This document shows positions 1 through 8,802 of a stretch of 35,838 bases of DNA, piece after piece. The notes beneath the pieces are model-generated. The model searched no databases and was not told where the DNA came from. It saw only the letters and a program-made list of their open reading frames with translations. Each line of letters opens with the position of its first letter. Position 1 is the stretch's first letter. The position numbers and the translations under genes were made by a program. This DNA is from an uncultured bacterium (GTDB lineage: Bacteria; Hydrogenedentota; Hydrogenedentia; Hydrogenedentales; Hydrogenedentaceae), in assembly GCA_938014335.1 (NCBI GenBank), contig CALLRP010000042.1, positions 1 through 35,838 on the forward strand. Reading direction: 5' to 3'.

Positions 1-1
1 A

Positions 2-77
2 AGATAAAAGAGTTCCCTCCGCATCTCATTTCTCTCCCTGTTTTTTTCTCTGTGTCTCTCCGTGTTCTCTGTGGTTA
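2..77 (+). repeat. Degenerate intergenic repeat, copy A
   Basis: This 76-base stretch is matched by a second copy at 193-269. Both begin AGATAAAAGAGTT, continue with a pyrimidine-rich CTC/TTT tract, and end with TCTCCGTGTTCTCTGTGGTT. The two differ by scattered substitutions and a one-base length change. No coding potential is visible. The core resembles the 'cacagagaacacggag' repeats that litter intergenic DNA of many environmental genomes, by memory of such sequences rather than by a search. Confidence 0.75.
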
Positions 78-103
78 GATTTTTTTTCTTTTTCACCACA
101 GAG
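67..103. repeat. Inverted copy of the repeat core forming a hairpin
   Basis: CTCTGTGGT (67-75) is followed after 19 bases by its exact complement ACCACAGAG (95-103). The inverted repeat continues as ACCACAGAGGGCACAGAGTA, so an opposite-strand copy of the repeat core lies between copies A and B and could fold back on copy A. Confidence 0.6.
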
Positions 104-192
104 GGCACAGAGTAGCACAGAGGATTATGCGGTAGGAAATGTTTGTTGCCATTTTAAATCACGGATTTACATGCCGAGTTGAGGATAAATTG

Positions 193-269
193 AGATAAAA
201 GAGTTTTCTCCGCACATTATTTTTCTCCGTTTTCTTTCTCTCCGTGTATCTCCGTGTTCTCTGTGGTTA
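193..269 (+). repeat. Degenerate intergenic repeat, copy B
   Basis: This is the second copy of the element at 2-77, with the same AGATAAAAGAGTT start and TCTCCGTGTTCTCTGTGGTT end. The rest of the gene-free leader up to 461 is AT-rich and holds only a 10-base palindrome, CGAGTACTCG, at 282-291. Confidence 0.75.
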
Positions 270-461
270 TTTTTTTATAGACGAGTACTCGGATTTTCAT
301 TGAGAACATTGTGAAATATTAACCCATGCCAATGATTGTTAATTGAATTAATTTATGTTCATTTTTCGCAAAGAATGTGTATTATTATTTTTTTAAGCGG
401 ATAATTATATAAATATCTACATATCAGGTATTTATGGTGATGCAAAAAAATTAAAAAAGTA

Positions 462-490
462 TTGAAAATTGCCTTAAATTGTATTATTAT
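462..490 (+). promoter_or_regulatory. Promoter of the gntR-ABC operon
   Basis: TTGAAA (462-467), a 17-base spacer and TATTAT (485-490) match a sigma-70-type promoter. The start of transcription would fall near 497, about 26 bases before the regulator's ATG. The -10 box lies inside an inverted repeat that could be an operator. Confidence 0.6.
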
Positions 491-506
491 TATAGTACAA
501 TAATAC
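481..506. promoter_or_regulatory. Candidate GntR operator overlapping the -10 box
   Basis: GTATTATT (481-488) and AATAATAC (499-506) are exact inverted repeats separated by 10 bases. They cover the -10 element of the operon promoter. YtrA-type GntR regulators usually repress their own ABC operon through such dyads, so autoregulation is likely but inferred. Confidence 0.5.
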
Positions 507-522
507 ATAAGGATTGAAGGTT

Positions 523-927
523 ATGATTAAGATAAATATTCACGATGGAACACCGATATACATCCAGATTGTTCGGCAGTTCAAATATCTTATTGCCACC
601 GGCTCGTTGAGAGAAGGTGATGAACTACCCCCTGTTCGGGTATTAGCTCAGCAGTTGTTAATTAATCCCAATACTGTGGCAAAGGCATATCGGGAGCTGG
701 AAAATGAAGGCTTGATTTATACGCGACCGGGTGCTGGGACTTATGTGGCTCCAGAGCGAGTCCTATTCTCCGATGAGGAACGCTATCGCATCTTGCATGA
801 ATATATTGATTCATTGTTAGTTGTAGCAAAGCATCTTCATTTTTCATTAAGCCCGTTATTAAAACTTATTCAAACTCGTGCTCTGGAAATGAACTTAAAC
901 ATAGAAGAGGAGAAAAATTATGAGTAA
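523..927 (+). CDS. GntR-family regulator, YtrA subfamily
   Basis: This short transcription factor (134 aa from the ATG) has the GntR winged helix near residues 8-75: PIYIQIVRQFKYLI, then the EGDELPPVRVLAQQL recognition helix region and the wing GLIYTRPGAGTYV. A short helical tail replaces the large effector domain, which is typical of the YtrA subfamily (about 120-135 aa) found upstream of ABC exporters. A TTG at 514 is in frame, but the ATG at 523 is better placed after AAGG at 509-512. The stop codon overlaps the ABC ATPase start by 8 bases, so the genes are translationally coupled. It probably represses its own operon through the dyad at 481-506. The ligand is unknown; cell-envelope antibiotics are the usual inducers in this subfamily. 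Confidence 0.9.
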   Translation: MIKINIHDGTPIYIQIVRQFKYLIATGSLREGDELPPVRVLAQQLLINPNTVAKAYRELENEGLIYTRPGAGTYVAPERVLFSDEERYRILHEYIDSLLVVAKHLHFSLSPLLKLIQTRALEMNLNIEEEKNYE

Positions 928-1843
928 GCAAGAGGAAAAGATAAAATCCGTAATTGTTAAGGTCGAAAATTTAACTAAGAACTTTGGGAAGAGGTGTGCT
1001 CTTGACAATGTCTCGATAGAGGTATTGCAAGGACGCGTTTTGGGTTTGGTTGGCGAGAATGGTGCTGGAAAAACGACATTGATAAACCATATATTAGGTG
1101 CTTACTCCGCAGAACAAGGGGAGGTACGTGTTTTTGGGCTGAACCCGGTGATGTATCCCAAGGAAGTACTCAGTAGGATTGGCTATTTATCGGAAACGCG
1201 GGATATGCCTCGCTGGATGCGGATAGAGCAGTTTTTAGAATACATGTCTGCGTTCTATCCGAAATGGGATATGGAGTATGCGTATCGTCTATTGGAGCAG
1301 TTTGAACTGGACCCGAAGAGGAAAATACGAGCATTATCGAGGGGCGAATTAGCACGCACGGGGCTTTTAGTTGCGATGGCACATCGGCCGGAATTGTTGT
1401 TGCTGGATGAACCTTCCTCCGGGTTAGACCCTGTGGCACGGATAGATATTTTGACGGCGGTGGTTCGCTCGGTTGCAGAAGAAGGGCGAACGGTGTTGTT
1501 CTCTTCGCATCTTTTAGATGAAGTGGAGCGAGTAGCCGATGATGTGTGCATGATACATCAAGGTCGAGTTGTTATAAAGGGTGAATTGGATGAGATAAGA
1601 AGTCAGTTTCATTTGTATGAAGTTCAAAGGTCTGGGGATGAGGCAGATTTTAATCTCATACCCGGCGTCATAAATGTTCTTCGATTAGGGCATGGTTACC
1701 AGTTATTGTATGAAGGGGACAAAGAGCGAGGCAAGGAACAAATCCAGCAAAAGGGTGGAATGATTATGAACATTCGAATGCCATCATTAGAGGACATATT
1801 TATAGCCTATGTAAAACACCATAAAAAGGAGGTCGTTATATGA
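920..1843 (+). CDS. ABC transporter ATP-binding protein
   Basis: This is the nucleotide-binding subunit (307 aa) of an ABC-2-type transporter. Walker A is GENGAGKTT (residues 45-53), the signature is LSRGE (139-143, a variant of LSGGQ), Walker B is LLLLDEP (159-165, catalytic Glu164), the D-loop is SGLD, and the switch His is H197 in SSHLLDE. The last ~90 residues form a small accessory domain as in YtrB/CcmA-type ATPases. GAGGAG at 906-911 is a good ribosome site. It overlaps the regulator by 8 bases, and its own stop overlaps the permease start by 4 bases (ATGA), so it almost certainly partners the fusion protein that follows. The substrate cannot be told from sequence. Confidence 0.93.
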   Translation: MSKQEEKIKSVIVKVENLTKNFGKRCALDNVSIEVLQGRVLGLVGENGAGKTTLINHILGAYSAEQGEVRVFGLNPVMYPKEVLSRIGYLSETRDMPRWMRIEQFLEYMSAFYPKWDMEYAYRLLEQFELDPKRKIRALSRGELARTGLLVAMAHRPELLLLDEPSSGLDPVARIDILTAVVRSVAEEGRTVLFSSHLLDEVERVADDVCMIHQGRVVIKGELDEIRSQFHLYEVQRSGDEADFNLIPGVINVLRLGHGYQLLYEGDKERGKEQIQQKGGMIMNIRMPSLEDIFIAYVKHHKKEVVI

Positions 1844-4800
1844 AACTCCATTCTCCCTGGAAAGCCTTGTTTTGGGAAGAGGTATATGTTGGGGGTCGGG
1901 TTGTTGCTGTCGTTTGGGCAGTATGTGCCTTTGTCACAGTTTTTGTTGCGATTACCAGCTCGCAGTTTTCTATCATTTGGAAAGATGTGGATATACTTTG
2001 TTATGTTGCGGTGTATCTCACTTCTTTCCTTTTACTGCTTCAGATTGGTAACACCGGGGAGATGCAGGTAGGTTTCCCGCGTAGGGTTCTATCTTTACCT
2101 GTTCCTTCTTCGGTAATTGTAACTGTTTCGTTATTGTCAAGACTATTCCTGATTATTTTCCTTACTTTATCATTACGAATTACTGTTTCACTCCTTTTAT
2201 TGACTCTCATGCCAGCAGGGAAACTTATGAGTTATCCATCGCATGCTGGGAACATGGGCTCTCTTTTATTAGTTTCTGACATTGATTCTTGCTTTTTTAT
2301 CCCTCTTATTTTTCCCTGTTTATTGCACAGTTTTGTTTATGTCACATTTCAGTTTCTATGCTGGGTTTTCATTGCTTCACCGTTATTAATTATGTTGGTC
2401 GCAGGCTTAACTGCACTTACAGGGTTTATTTTACTGGTAGCGGACTATCCAGCTGTTTTTGCGATTCTTTCTCTACTTATCGGGAAATCCCCTTCGATAA
2501 ATTTAAGTTATGGATATCGATTATTCCTATCGATTTTCCCTTTTTTATTTATTGTATTCTACACATGGGTAATAGGTTTATTGAGTGTGAAAGTCGTGAC
2601 GAATATTCGTTCGCAAAGTTATATGAAGTATGAGCGAATGCTTGCTTTCCTACGATTTTCTCTTACCTCTTCGGAGGCGGACATTTCTATTATTAAAAAA
2701 TTTTCAAAACCCGGGCTTGCTCAACTCTGGTTTGAGCTTAGAGGAAATGGGTTTATTGTTCCGTTATGGACCTTTTTGATATGGGGGTTTTTATCTGTTC
2801 TTTACACCGTAACTTTACTATTGATGTGGTATGTTACTGGCACAAACGGGTCTTTGTTTATTAAACAAGGGTATTCTAATTATTTGAATGTAATATTTTT
2901 TATATGCCCCCTTGTTGCGATATTGTTTTCGGGTGTGGTCTGGTATTTAAAGGTGACACGGCGGAAGAAACGAGATTTAAAATCAGAAGTATTTCCATTA
3001 TTCCATATCCCCATTACGGCCAAAGAGCGAGCCTATGCGTATTGGTTGGGCGGAAATATAAGTTTATCAATAACATTGCTTGTCGTCGGGCTGGTGGTAT
3101 TTGTGTATCTTTATTGGGCATTGAAAACACACCTTATTCCGAATCCGCTTCTGCCGGGTATGGACGCCTTACTTCAACATGTTCCTTTCCTGGGGGTATC
3201 GGATTTTGTGCCGGGACTGATAAAGTTTACAACGGGTGTGGTGTTGTTAGTTGGATTGGTAGTCTGGTTTACGATGTTTAATCCATCGAGTATCTTTGTC
3301 ATTGGTTTTATTATTTTGTCTGCCTCGGGTGTACTTATTAACATTATTAAATTAGTCATTGAAGTAGGTATCGATATCTACTGCTTTTTAATGGGGATAT
3401 ATCCAGGATTTTATATATCCCGTTTGTCGTTTCATAGCTCTTTTCCACCGTTTCTTAATTTTGTTTTCTATGTGGTGTATCTTTTTTATATTTTCTTATT
3501 TGTTGTGTATTTTTACATCACATTTCGCAGGAGATTATTAGGCTGGAAAGAACAAATCGCTATTATATCTATCGTACTGGCTATCTTTATGCTTTCTATC
3601 CCATGGAGCGCATTCAAAGGACATGCTTCGCTTATTTATTTCGGAACTTATGCCTTTCTGGCTTCCTTATTCGGTGTGACATGGCTAAAAGTGCTGTTCC
3701 AATTTCATGGACTAAATTGGAGAAGGCTCCTAACGATTATTTCCGGTGATAAAGACACAGAAACAGGTAAAGAGGATAGGGCCGAATTCTTAATTGCGGG
3801 GTATTTTTTACCCATTGTGTTTGTTCTGGTATTGTTTGCTTTTAATTTTCATGGAGGGTCCTCAATTAGAAAGGGACTTACATATTTTCGAGAGAATTCA
3901 TTACCGGCAACACTTCAAGAAATGAATGATAAGTATCACTCTGTACCTGAAAATGAAAATCTTGCAAAAGGATATTATGACTTAATCCCTTTGCGAGAGA
4001 AGATAGCCAATGAGAAATTTGAATATGCGGGTGAAATAGCCAGGAGGATTTCTGCAGAATTAAATATAAAAGATGAGGAATGTTTACAGGATTTGTTAAA
4101 CGATAGTTATAAAACTTTTGGGACAAAAGATAATCTCTTGCCGGAACGGATTTATCAAGGTTATAAAGAAATCCATGATAAAATTTCACGGAATTTTACA
4201 GAGGAACTGCATAAGGTTGCAGAAAGGGGGCTCAATAGGGGGCATTACCCAATCGATTTGCGTAAGGGCTACAATGTAGAATTGCCTCATCTTGCTGTTT
4301 TAAGAGATTATGTTTGCGAATTGGGTTTAGAGGCGGTTTTGTGTTCTATTGACGGTGATTATGAAGGTATGTTACGTGCACTTCGGACGGCAGTTTCTAT
4401 TTTTAACTCATTGGAGAGTGAGCCGATACTTGTTTCTCAACTGGTTCGAATTGCAATATTTGGTAAGATGTATGACTACATAGAATGGATAATAAATCAT
4501 CAAGAATTATCGGAAGAAGTGCTCATTCCATTGGATGATGTTGTCCGAAGTTGTTCCATACCGTTAGAAAAACGGTCTGTTTTTAGTGATGCTCTGCTTA
4601 CAGAATTGTTATCCGTGCTGTCTTTGTCTTTTATATCCCAGCGAGAAATGTTTTTTGCTCCTGATGATTATCTATACAGTGAATATGGAAACAATCAAAT
4701 TACAGGTATCCCACGCGCATGGTTGTCAGTGGTCGATATTTGCTATCCTGCGGACATAGAACGGTTATTGAGTCTAAACTTGTTTGCAATGATGAGAAAG

Positions 4801-5346
4801 TGTTTTAACGAAGTGGCAAAAGAGGAAAATATAAACCTGCCCATCTATAATGCGTTAAAGCAGTATACAGAAGGTCAATTAAAATTGGAAGAAAATAATA
4901 TTTTTGTGACAAATCCACCCTATTATTTTTCTCCCATCTTTTATATAGTATATCCTGGAATAAATCGTTACGTAGAAGTGGAATTAAGACATCATGTGTT
5001 TGTAAATCTTATCCGAACGGCTATTGCTATCGAACGATTCCGTTTAAAGAATTATCGTCTTCCTGAAAGTTTGCAGGAGTTAGTTCCGGAGTATTTACAA
5101 TCCATCCCCAAAGACCCCTGGAGAGATGGAGCCCCCGTTAAATATGTGAAAGAAAAAGACTATGGATATAAGATATACAGTATCGGTAGTGATAGAGAAG
5201 ATGACGGTGGAACTGGAAAGGATGGGAAAGGGGGAATAATAAGTTTACTTCAAGCGGATTTTGTTTTTTCTGTGGCTCCGCTGACAGCTCGTCGTCAACC
5301 TGATGTGTCTACAGATAGGGATTTCTTCCCTATTGAGTGCCCATGA
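1840..5346 (+). CDS. ABC permease fused to a large soluble region ending in a GspG-like module
   Basis: At 1168 aa this is far longer than an ordinary ABC-2 permease. Residues 1 to about 670 are strongly hydrophobic, with roughly 13-16 predicted membrane segments in two blocks separated by a soluble stretch near 255-300, as if two permease units were joined. The last segment, LIAGYFLPIVFVLVLFAFNF, ends near 672. The rest is soluble and mostly helical. Near residues 1048-1131 it has a module resembling type II secretion pseudopilin C-termini: IRTAIAIERFRLKN, LPESLQELVPEYL, IPKDPW, then YKIYSIGSDREDDGG. That module recurs at the ends of large PVC proteins (recalled, not searched). The start codon overlaps the ATPase stop, so it is the transport partner. 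The final ~30 residues look unrelated to the module. Permease role is fairly secure; the role of the soluble part is unknown. Confidence 0.82.
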   Translation: MKLHSPWKALFWEEVYVGGRVVAVVWAVCAFVTVFVAITSSQFSIIWKDVDILCYVAVYLTSFLLLLQIGNTGEMQVGFPRRVLSLPVPSSVIVTVSLLSRLFLIIFLTLSLRITVSLLLLTLMPAGKLMSYPSHAGNMGSLLLVSDIDSCFFIPLIFPCLLHSFVYVTFQFLCWVFIASPLLIMLVAGLTALTGFILLVADYPAVFAILSLLIGKSPSINLSYGYRLFLSIFPFLFIVFYTWVIGLLSVKVVTNIRSQSYMKYERMLAFLRFSLTSSEADISIIKKFSKPGLAQLWFELRGNGFIVPLWTFLIWGFLSVLYTVTLLLMWYVTGTNGSLFIKQGYSNYLNVIFFICPLVAILFSGVVWYLKVTRRKKRDLKSEVFPLFHIPITAKERAYAYWLGGNISLSITLLVVGLVVFVYLYWALKTHLIPNPLLPGMDALLQHVPFLGVSDFVPGLIKFTTGVVLLVGLVVWFTMFNPSSIFVIGFIILSASGVLINIIKLVIEVGIDIYCFLMGIYPGFYISRLSFHSSFPPFLNFVFYVVYLFYIFLFVVYFYITFRRRLLGWKEQIAIISIVLAIFMLSIPWSAFKGHASLIYFGTYAFLASLFGVTWLKVLFQFHGLNWRRLLTIISGDKDTETGKEDRAEFLIAGYFLPIVFVLVLFAFNFHGGSSIRKGLTYFRENSLPATLQEMNDKYHSVPENENLAKGYYDLIPLREKIANEKFEYAGEIARRISAELNIKDEECLQDLLNDSYKTFGTKDNLLPERIYQGYKEIHDKISRNFTEELHKVAERGLNRGHYPIDLRKGYNVELPHLAVLRDYVCELGLEAVLCSIDGDYEGMLRALRTAVSIFNSLESEPILVSQLVRIAIFGKMYDYIEWIINHQELSEEVLIPLDDVVRSCSIPLEKRSVFSDALLTELLSVLSLSFISQREMFFAPDDYLYSEYGNNQITGIPRAWLSVVDICYPADIERLLSLNLFAMMRKCFNEVAKEENINLPIYNALKQYTEGQLKLEENNIFVTNPPYYFSPIFYIVYPGINRYVEVELRHHVFVNLIRTAIAIERFRLKNYRLPESLQELVPEYLQSIPKDPWRDGAPVKYVKEKDYGYKIYSIGSDREDDGGTGKDGKGGIISLLQADFVFSVAPLTARRQPDVSTDRDFFPIECP

Positions 5347-5439
5347 TCATGTTCCCCGTGTGAGGCTTCATAAACAATAATACCGTCACCATTACAGTAT
5401 ATCCACAGAAATCGGATTACTTAAGAGGAGAAAGAGCCC

Positions 5440-5595
5440 ATGCATAGTTTAATAAAGCACATCCGGATTATGATTTTTGTAACTGGCTATCAGTTCCAAA
5501 CGCTATCTGCTCTTACTGTATATATGAATTATTTGGGTTCTTTTGACCAGATTAACTATCCTAACAATATCCATATAGGAAGTAAGAATATTTAA
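5440..5595 (+). CDS. Possible 51-aa small protein
   Basis: An ATG at 5440 opens 51 codons to a TAA at 5593-5595, inside the gap between two convergent operons. The ribosome site AAGAGGAG (5423-5430) is strong and sits 9 bases upstream. The peptide has a basic N-terminus (MHSLIKHIRI), a mildly hydrophobic middle and a polar Asn-rich end. I recognise no family. No clear promoter is visible; it may be read through from the ABC operon, whose stop is 93 bases upstream. The SD is the only positive evidence. Confidence 0.3.
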   Translation: MHSLIKHIRIMIFVTGYQFQTLSALTVYMNYLGSFDQINYPNNIHIGSKNI

Positions 5596-5654
5596 GGTTG
5601 TACAATGGTTTCAGTATCTGAATTTAATTTAAAGAAATGCAGGTTAAATTCTCA

Positions 5655-6503
5655 TTACAAGAATTTATTAATTCGTTGTTCGACTTCGGATGCGAAGCGT
5701 TGTATATGTTGCTGGATATAAGCAAATGGGTTAAGTGAAGTGTCCTCAATTAAATGTGTTAGGTCCATACCAAAAATAAGGGAGGTGGCTGTGTCGACGC
5801 CATGGGAAGCGAAGTAGGTCGCATGGGCTTTGCGTCTTCCCATTGTGGCGAGGTCATAGCGTTTTCCGCCGGCAATCTGGGAGTCGAATACGCCTAATAG
5901 CGAAGCCTGGAGATTTTCGTGAGCTGAAACATCGAAGGGCACTTTGTCTTCGTCGATGAGCCAATCTAAATCTCGCCAGACTTCGCAACCGTAGAGTTTT
6001 TCCGGCCGGTATTGTTCGTTGATTTCTCGTAGTGCTTGAATGAGGCGTATGGCAACGCCTACATGTGTATCGTGTTTGTCGGCTAAATTGTGGGTGTAGA
6101 TGATTTGGGGTCGGGTAGCGGTAAGTATCAGTTTGAGGTCTTCGATGGGGGAGCGGTTGTTTTTATCTTTAATTGCACTGCTGGGATAGTCTAAAAGAAA
6201 TTGGACGGAGTATTCGCCGATGATTGCTGATTTTTTTTGTTCTTTTCGGCGGACAGCCATCATTTGTTCATCGGTATATTTTGCGTATAAGTCGGTGCGA
6301 GGTGACCCGCTACCGTTGGTAACGGTTACGGCGGAAAACCATAGTTCGGGGTTCTGGAAGCAGGTCAATATGCCGTGATATGCCATAATCTCGATGTCGT
6401 CTTGATGTGCTCCTACTGCCAGATGTGTTGTGCGACGCAATGCAGTTTCCAGGGGAGTCCCATCCGGAATGAAGATTTCAGAATTGGGCTGATTGAGTTT
6501 CAT
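5655..6503 (-). CDS. PIG-L family (LmbE-like) deacetylase
   Basis: This 282-aa protein belongs to the zinc-dependent PIG-L/LmbE amidohydrolases, which remove acetyl groups from N-acetylglucosamine-type sugars. The metal and catalytic motif AHQDD is at residues 32-36 and the second histidine set is KHDTHVG near 140. There is no signal peptide, so it should be cytoplasmic. I chose the ATG at 6503 because AAGGAG sits 8 bases upstream; a further in-frame ATG at 6542 has no ribosome site. It follows the SGNH-DUF1080 gene on the same strand within 45 bases and is probably co-transcribed, which suggests a role with sugars released by that enzyme. The exact substrate is unknown. Confidence 0.88.
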   Translation of the reverse strand: MKLNQPNSEIFIPDGTPLETALRRTTHLAVGAHQDDIEIMAYHGILTCFQNPELWFSAVTVTNGSGSPRTDLYAKYTDEQMMAVRRKEQKKSAIIGEYSVQFLLDYPSSAIKDKNNRSPIEDLKLILTATRPQIIYTHNLADKHDTHVGVAIRLIQALREINEQYRPEKLYGCEVWRDLDWLIDEDKVPFDVSAHENLQASLLGVFDSQIAGGKRYDLATMGRRKAHATYFASHGVDTATSLIFGMDLTHLIEDTSLNPFAYIQQHIQRFASEVEQRINKFL

Positions 6504-6545
6504 TACTGACACTCCTTTCATTTCGGGGATATTTTTATTCATGAA

Positions 6546-8450
6546 TTATAACGGACGAATGCGAAGGTTCCGAAACTCTAACCGTGTTCCATGGTTTTGC
6601 AAGCCGATGTAGCCTTTGGTGCGTTTCAAACCGGGATGGTCTTTTATTTTATCAAGGTGGTCGTTCAAATCGGCATCGATAATTTGAATGCCATTCAAAA
6701 CGACCTTTACTTTAGAACCGACACAAGAAATATGATATTTTTGCCATTCTCCTGCAGGACGGGTCACTCTGCGGGATGGAGCGACTGTGGCATAAACACT
6801 ACCACAAAATTGCCACGGTTTTAGGTCTTTGTATTGGTCTGCGTAATCGTCGAGAATTTGTATCTCACTCCCTTCGAAGGCAGGGTTCCCTTCCTGAGGG
6901 GCACGAATAAAAACTCCACTGTTACCACCTGGAGGTAAGCGGAACTCAAGTTCTAATTCGAAATCGCCGTATTCTTCTGTAGTAGCAAGCCAGCCACAAC
7001 CTTCTCCTCCTTCGGTTACGAGCATGCCGTTTTCCGCTTTCCAGCAGTCTATGTTTCCACCGAATGCTTGCCAACCTGTCAGGTCTTTGCCGTTGAAAAG
7101 TTTTTTCCAGCCATCACCGCGAGGGATTTCACGAATAAAAATATTCTTAAACCATAAGGGGGAATGGTGATGTTGAAGTTCTATCGAACCGCTGGTGAAC
7201 AGAGGTTGCGAACGGTCCCAGTAATTTTCTAAAACAGTTTTGTTGACTACAAGTTTGTCGTTGAGATAGACGGTAACACGGTCGCCGATAATGCGGATAA
7301 AAAAGCGGTTCCATTCTCCGACGGGATTATCGGCAAAAACCAGCGGTTTGCTTGGATTTTTCTCATTGTTATATAACCCGCCAGAGCCGATACCATCTTT
7401 ATTATCCCAGATTTGAACTTGCGGTGTTCCACGAAGATAGATACCGCTGTCGCCACCCGATTCAATCTTCCAGTCTACTAATAATTCATAATCTTCATAA
7501 TCCCTGCCCGTGCAAAGGCTGTTCCCCTGACCATCATAAGTGAGCACACCATCCACAACTTTCCAGTGAGCCTGCATTTCTTCGTCCGCTTTCTGTTGTG
7601 CGGAGGCTAATTCTTCTGGCGACATCTGTGCTCGTTTTATGGGGTCGGCTACCAGCCCTTTCCAGCCGGTTAAGTCCACACCGTTAAATAATGGGACAAA
7701 ACCGACAGGTGGTTTTTCGGGTGTATATTCGCCCAACAGTTCGGCAATTTTCGGTTCTACGGCGGAAGCCCAGATTGCATACCCTCTGGCATTGGGATGG
7801 AGCAAGTCAGGCATAATGGTTTTTGGGAGATTTCCATTCTCGTCTAAAAATTCTGTCCCTATATCATAAAAGTGAACAAACGGTTTGCTTTTCGGGAGTT
7901 CTGCAATCCGTTTATTGGCTTCAGCAATGTTACTCAATTTTTCAGGTCCCACATCCGCGCGTGGGAAAATCGCAAGAAGGAGAATTTTCATATCGGGGAA
8001 GAGGGTGTGCAGTTTATCAACGATTTTTTCTATGCCCTGAGCAATTTGTTCACCGGTATGATGATGGCAATTGTTTGTGCCTATCATAATCATAGAGAGT
8101 TTTGGCTGGGCATTTCCCCATTTTAAGTTTTCAAGTCGCCACAGGACATGTTGTGTCTGGTCGCCGGAGAAACCCAGATTCACAACATTTCGGTCGGCAT
8201 AGTATTCATCCCAGGTATTCTTGCCAACATTATCCCAGCCATGCGTAATCGAATCACCGATAAATAAGACATCAACATTTCCCTGCTGAATACGTTCCTG
8301 ATTTGTTTGGAATCGTTCTTGCCACCATTTATCCGGACGGGGCACTGGAGTAACGGCGTCCTCCTGGGCATGGAGTAACGGCATCAAAACAAGAAGAACA
8401 GTGAGTAAAGAAAATAAAAACCAGCGTTTTCTCATAGAAAAAACATCCAT
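6546..8450 (-). CDS. Secreted SGNH/GDSL hydrolase with two DUF1080 domains
   Basis: This 634-aa protein starts with a signal peptide (residues 1-28, likely cut after LLHA). Residues ~55-245 form an SGNH esterase with block I GDSITHGW (nucleophile Ser67), the block II glycine in NLGFSGDQ, block III GTNN, and the block V pair in DLLHPNARG. Two DUF1080 (LamG-like, 3-keto-disaccharide hydrolase family) domains follow, beginning at VPLFNGVDLTGWKG and KKLFNGKDLTGWQA. The N-terminal part resembles GDSL acetylhydrolases of the PAF-AH type, so deacetylation of a polysaccharide plus glycoside processing is plausible. AAGGAG 7 bases before the ATG supports this start over an internal Met6. It is the first gene of a two-gene operon with the PIG-L deacetylase and has a strong promoter at 8514-8542. 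Confidence 0.92.
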   Translation of the reverse strand: MDVFSMRKRWFLFSLLTVLLVLMPLLHAQEDAVTPVPRPDKWWQERFQTNQERIQQGNVDVLFIGDSITHGWDNVGKNTWDEYYADRNVVNLGFSGDQTQHVLWRLENLKWGNAQPKLSMIMIGTNNCHHHTGEQIAQGIEKIVDKLHTLFPDMKILLLAIFPRADVGPEKLSNIAEANKRIAELPKSKPFVHFYDIGTEFLDENGNLPKTIMPDLLHPNARGYAIWASAVEPKIAELLGEYTPEKPPVGFVPLFNGVDLTGWKGLVADPIKRAQMSPEELASAQQKADEEMQAHWKVVDGVLTYDGQGNSLCTGRDYEDYELLVDWKIESGGDSGIYLRGTPQVQIWDNKDGIGSGGLYNNEKNPSKPLVFADNPVGEWNRFFIRIIGDRVTVYLNDKLVVNKTVLENYWDRSQPLFTSGSIELQHHHSPLWFKNIFIREIPRGDGWKKLFNGKDLTGWQAFGGNIDCWKAENGMLVTEGGEGCGWLATTEEYGDFELELEFRLPPGGNSGVFIRAPQEGNPAFEGSEIQILDDYADQYKDLKPWQFCGSVYATVAPSRRVTRPAGEWQKYHISCVGSKVKVVLNGIQIIDADLNDHLDKIKDHPGLKRTKGYIGLQNHGTRLEFRNLRIRPL

Positions 8451-8513
8451 CTTTGGTCTCCTTAAATTTTAAAAAAAGTTAAAATAGTTGCATTTTTGGA
8501 AACAGACAAAAAT

Positions 8514-8542
8514 AGTATACTCCATACATAGCAAACAAGCAA
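8514..8542 (-). promoter_or_regulatory. Promoter of the SGNH-DUF1080 operon
   Basis: Read on the minus strand, TTGCTT (8537-8542), a 17-base spacer and TATACT (8514-8519) form a good sigma-70-type promoter. The start of transcription would be near 8507, giving a leader of about 57 bases. Confidence 0.6.
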
Positions 8543-8802
8543 CTTGAGTGCTATTAACTTTAACTATCCGATAACCCTATACAGATAAGAAAAACAATGA
8601 TTATTTTAATTTGTGAATGATATAAACGCAAGCCTCTTCTTTGTGTATAGAGTAGGGCCAGATATCCTTAAATGGTGTAACTTTTTAAGCATAAAAGAGT
8701 GTAGAAGATTTTATAGAAGGGAGAAAAGAATAAAACAGCTAATATTGCATTTCTTTTCTTTTAAATAAATGGGATTAAGATGAGGCATGGTTTTATTGAA
8801 CG
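8543..8802. other. AT-rich gap with no visible feature
   Basis: This gap separates the promoter of the SGNH operon from the end of larE. I found no reading frame with a ribosome site, no repeat and no convincing terminator in it. Confidence 0.5.
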
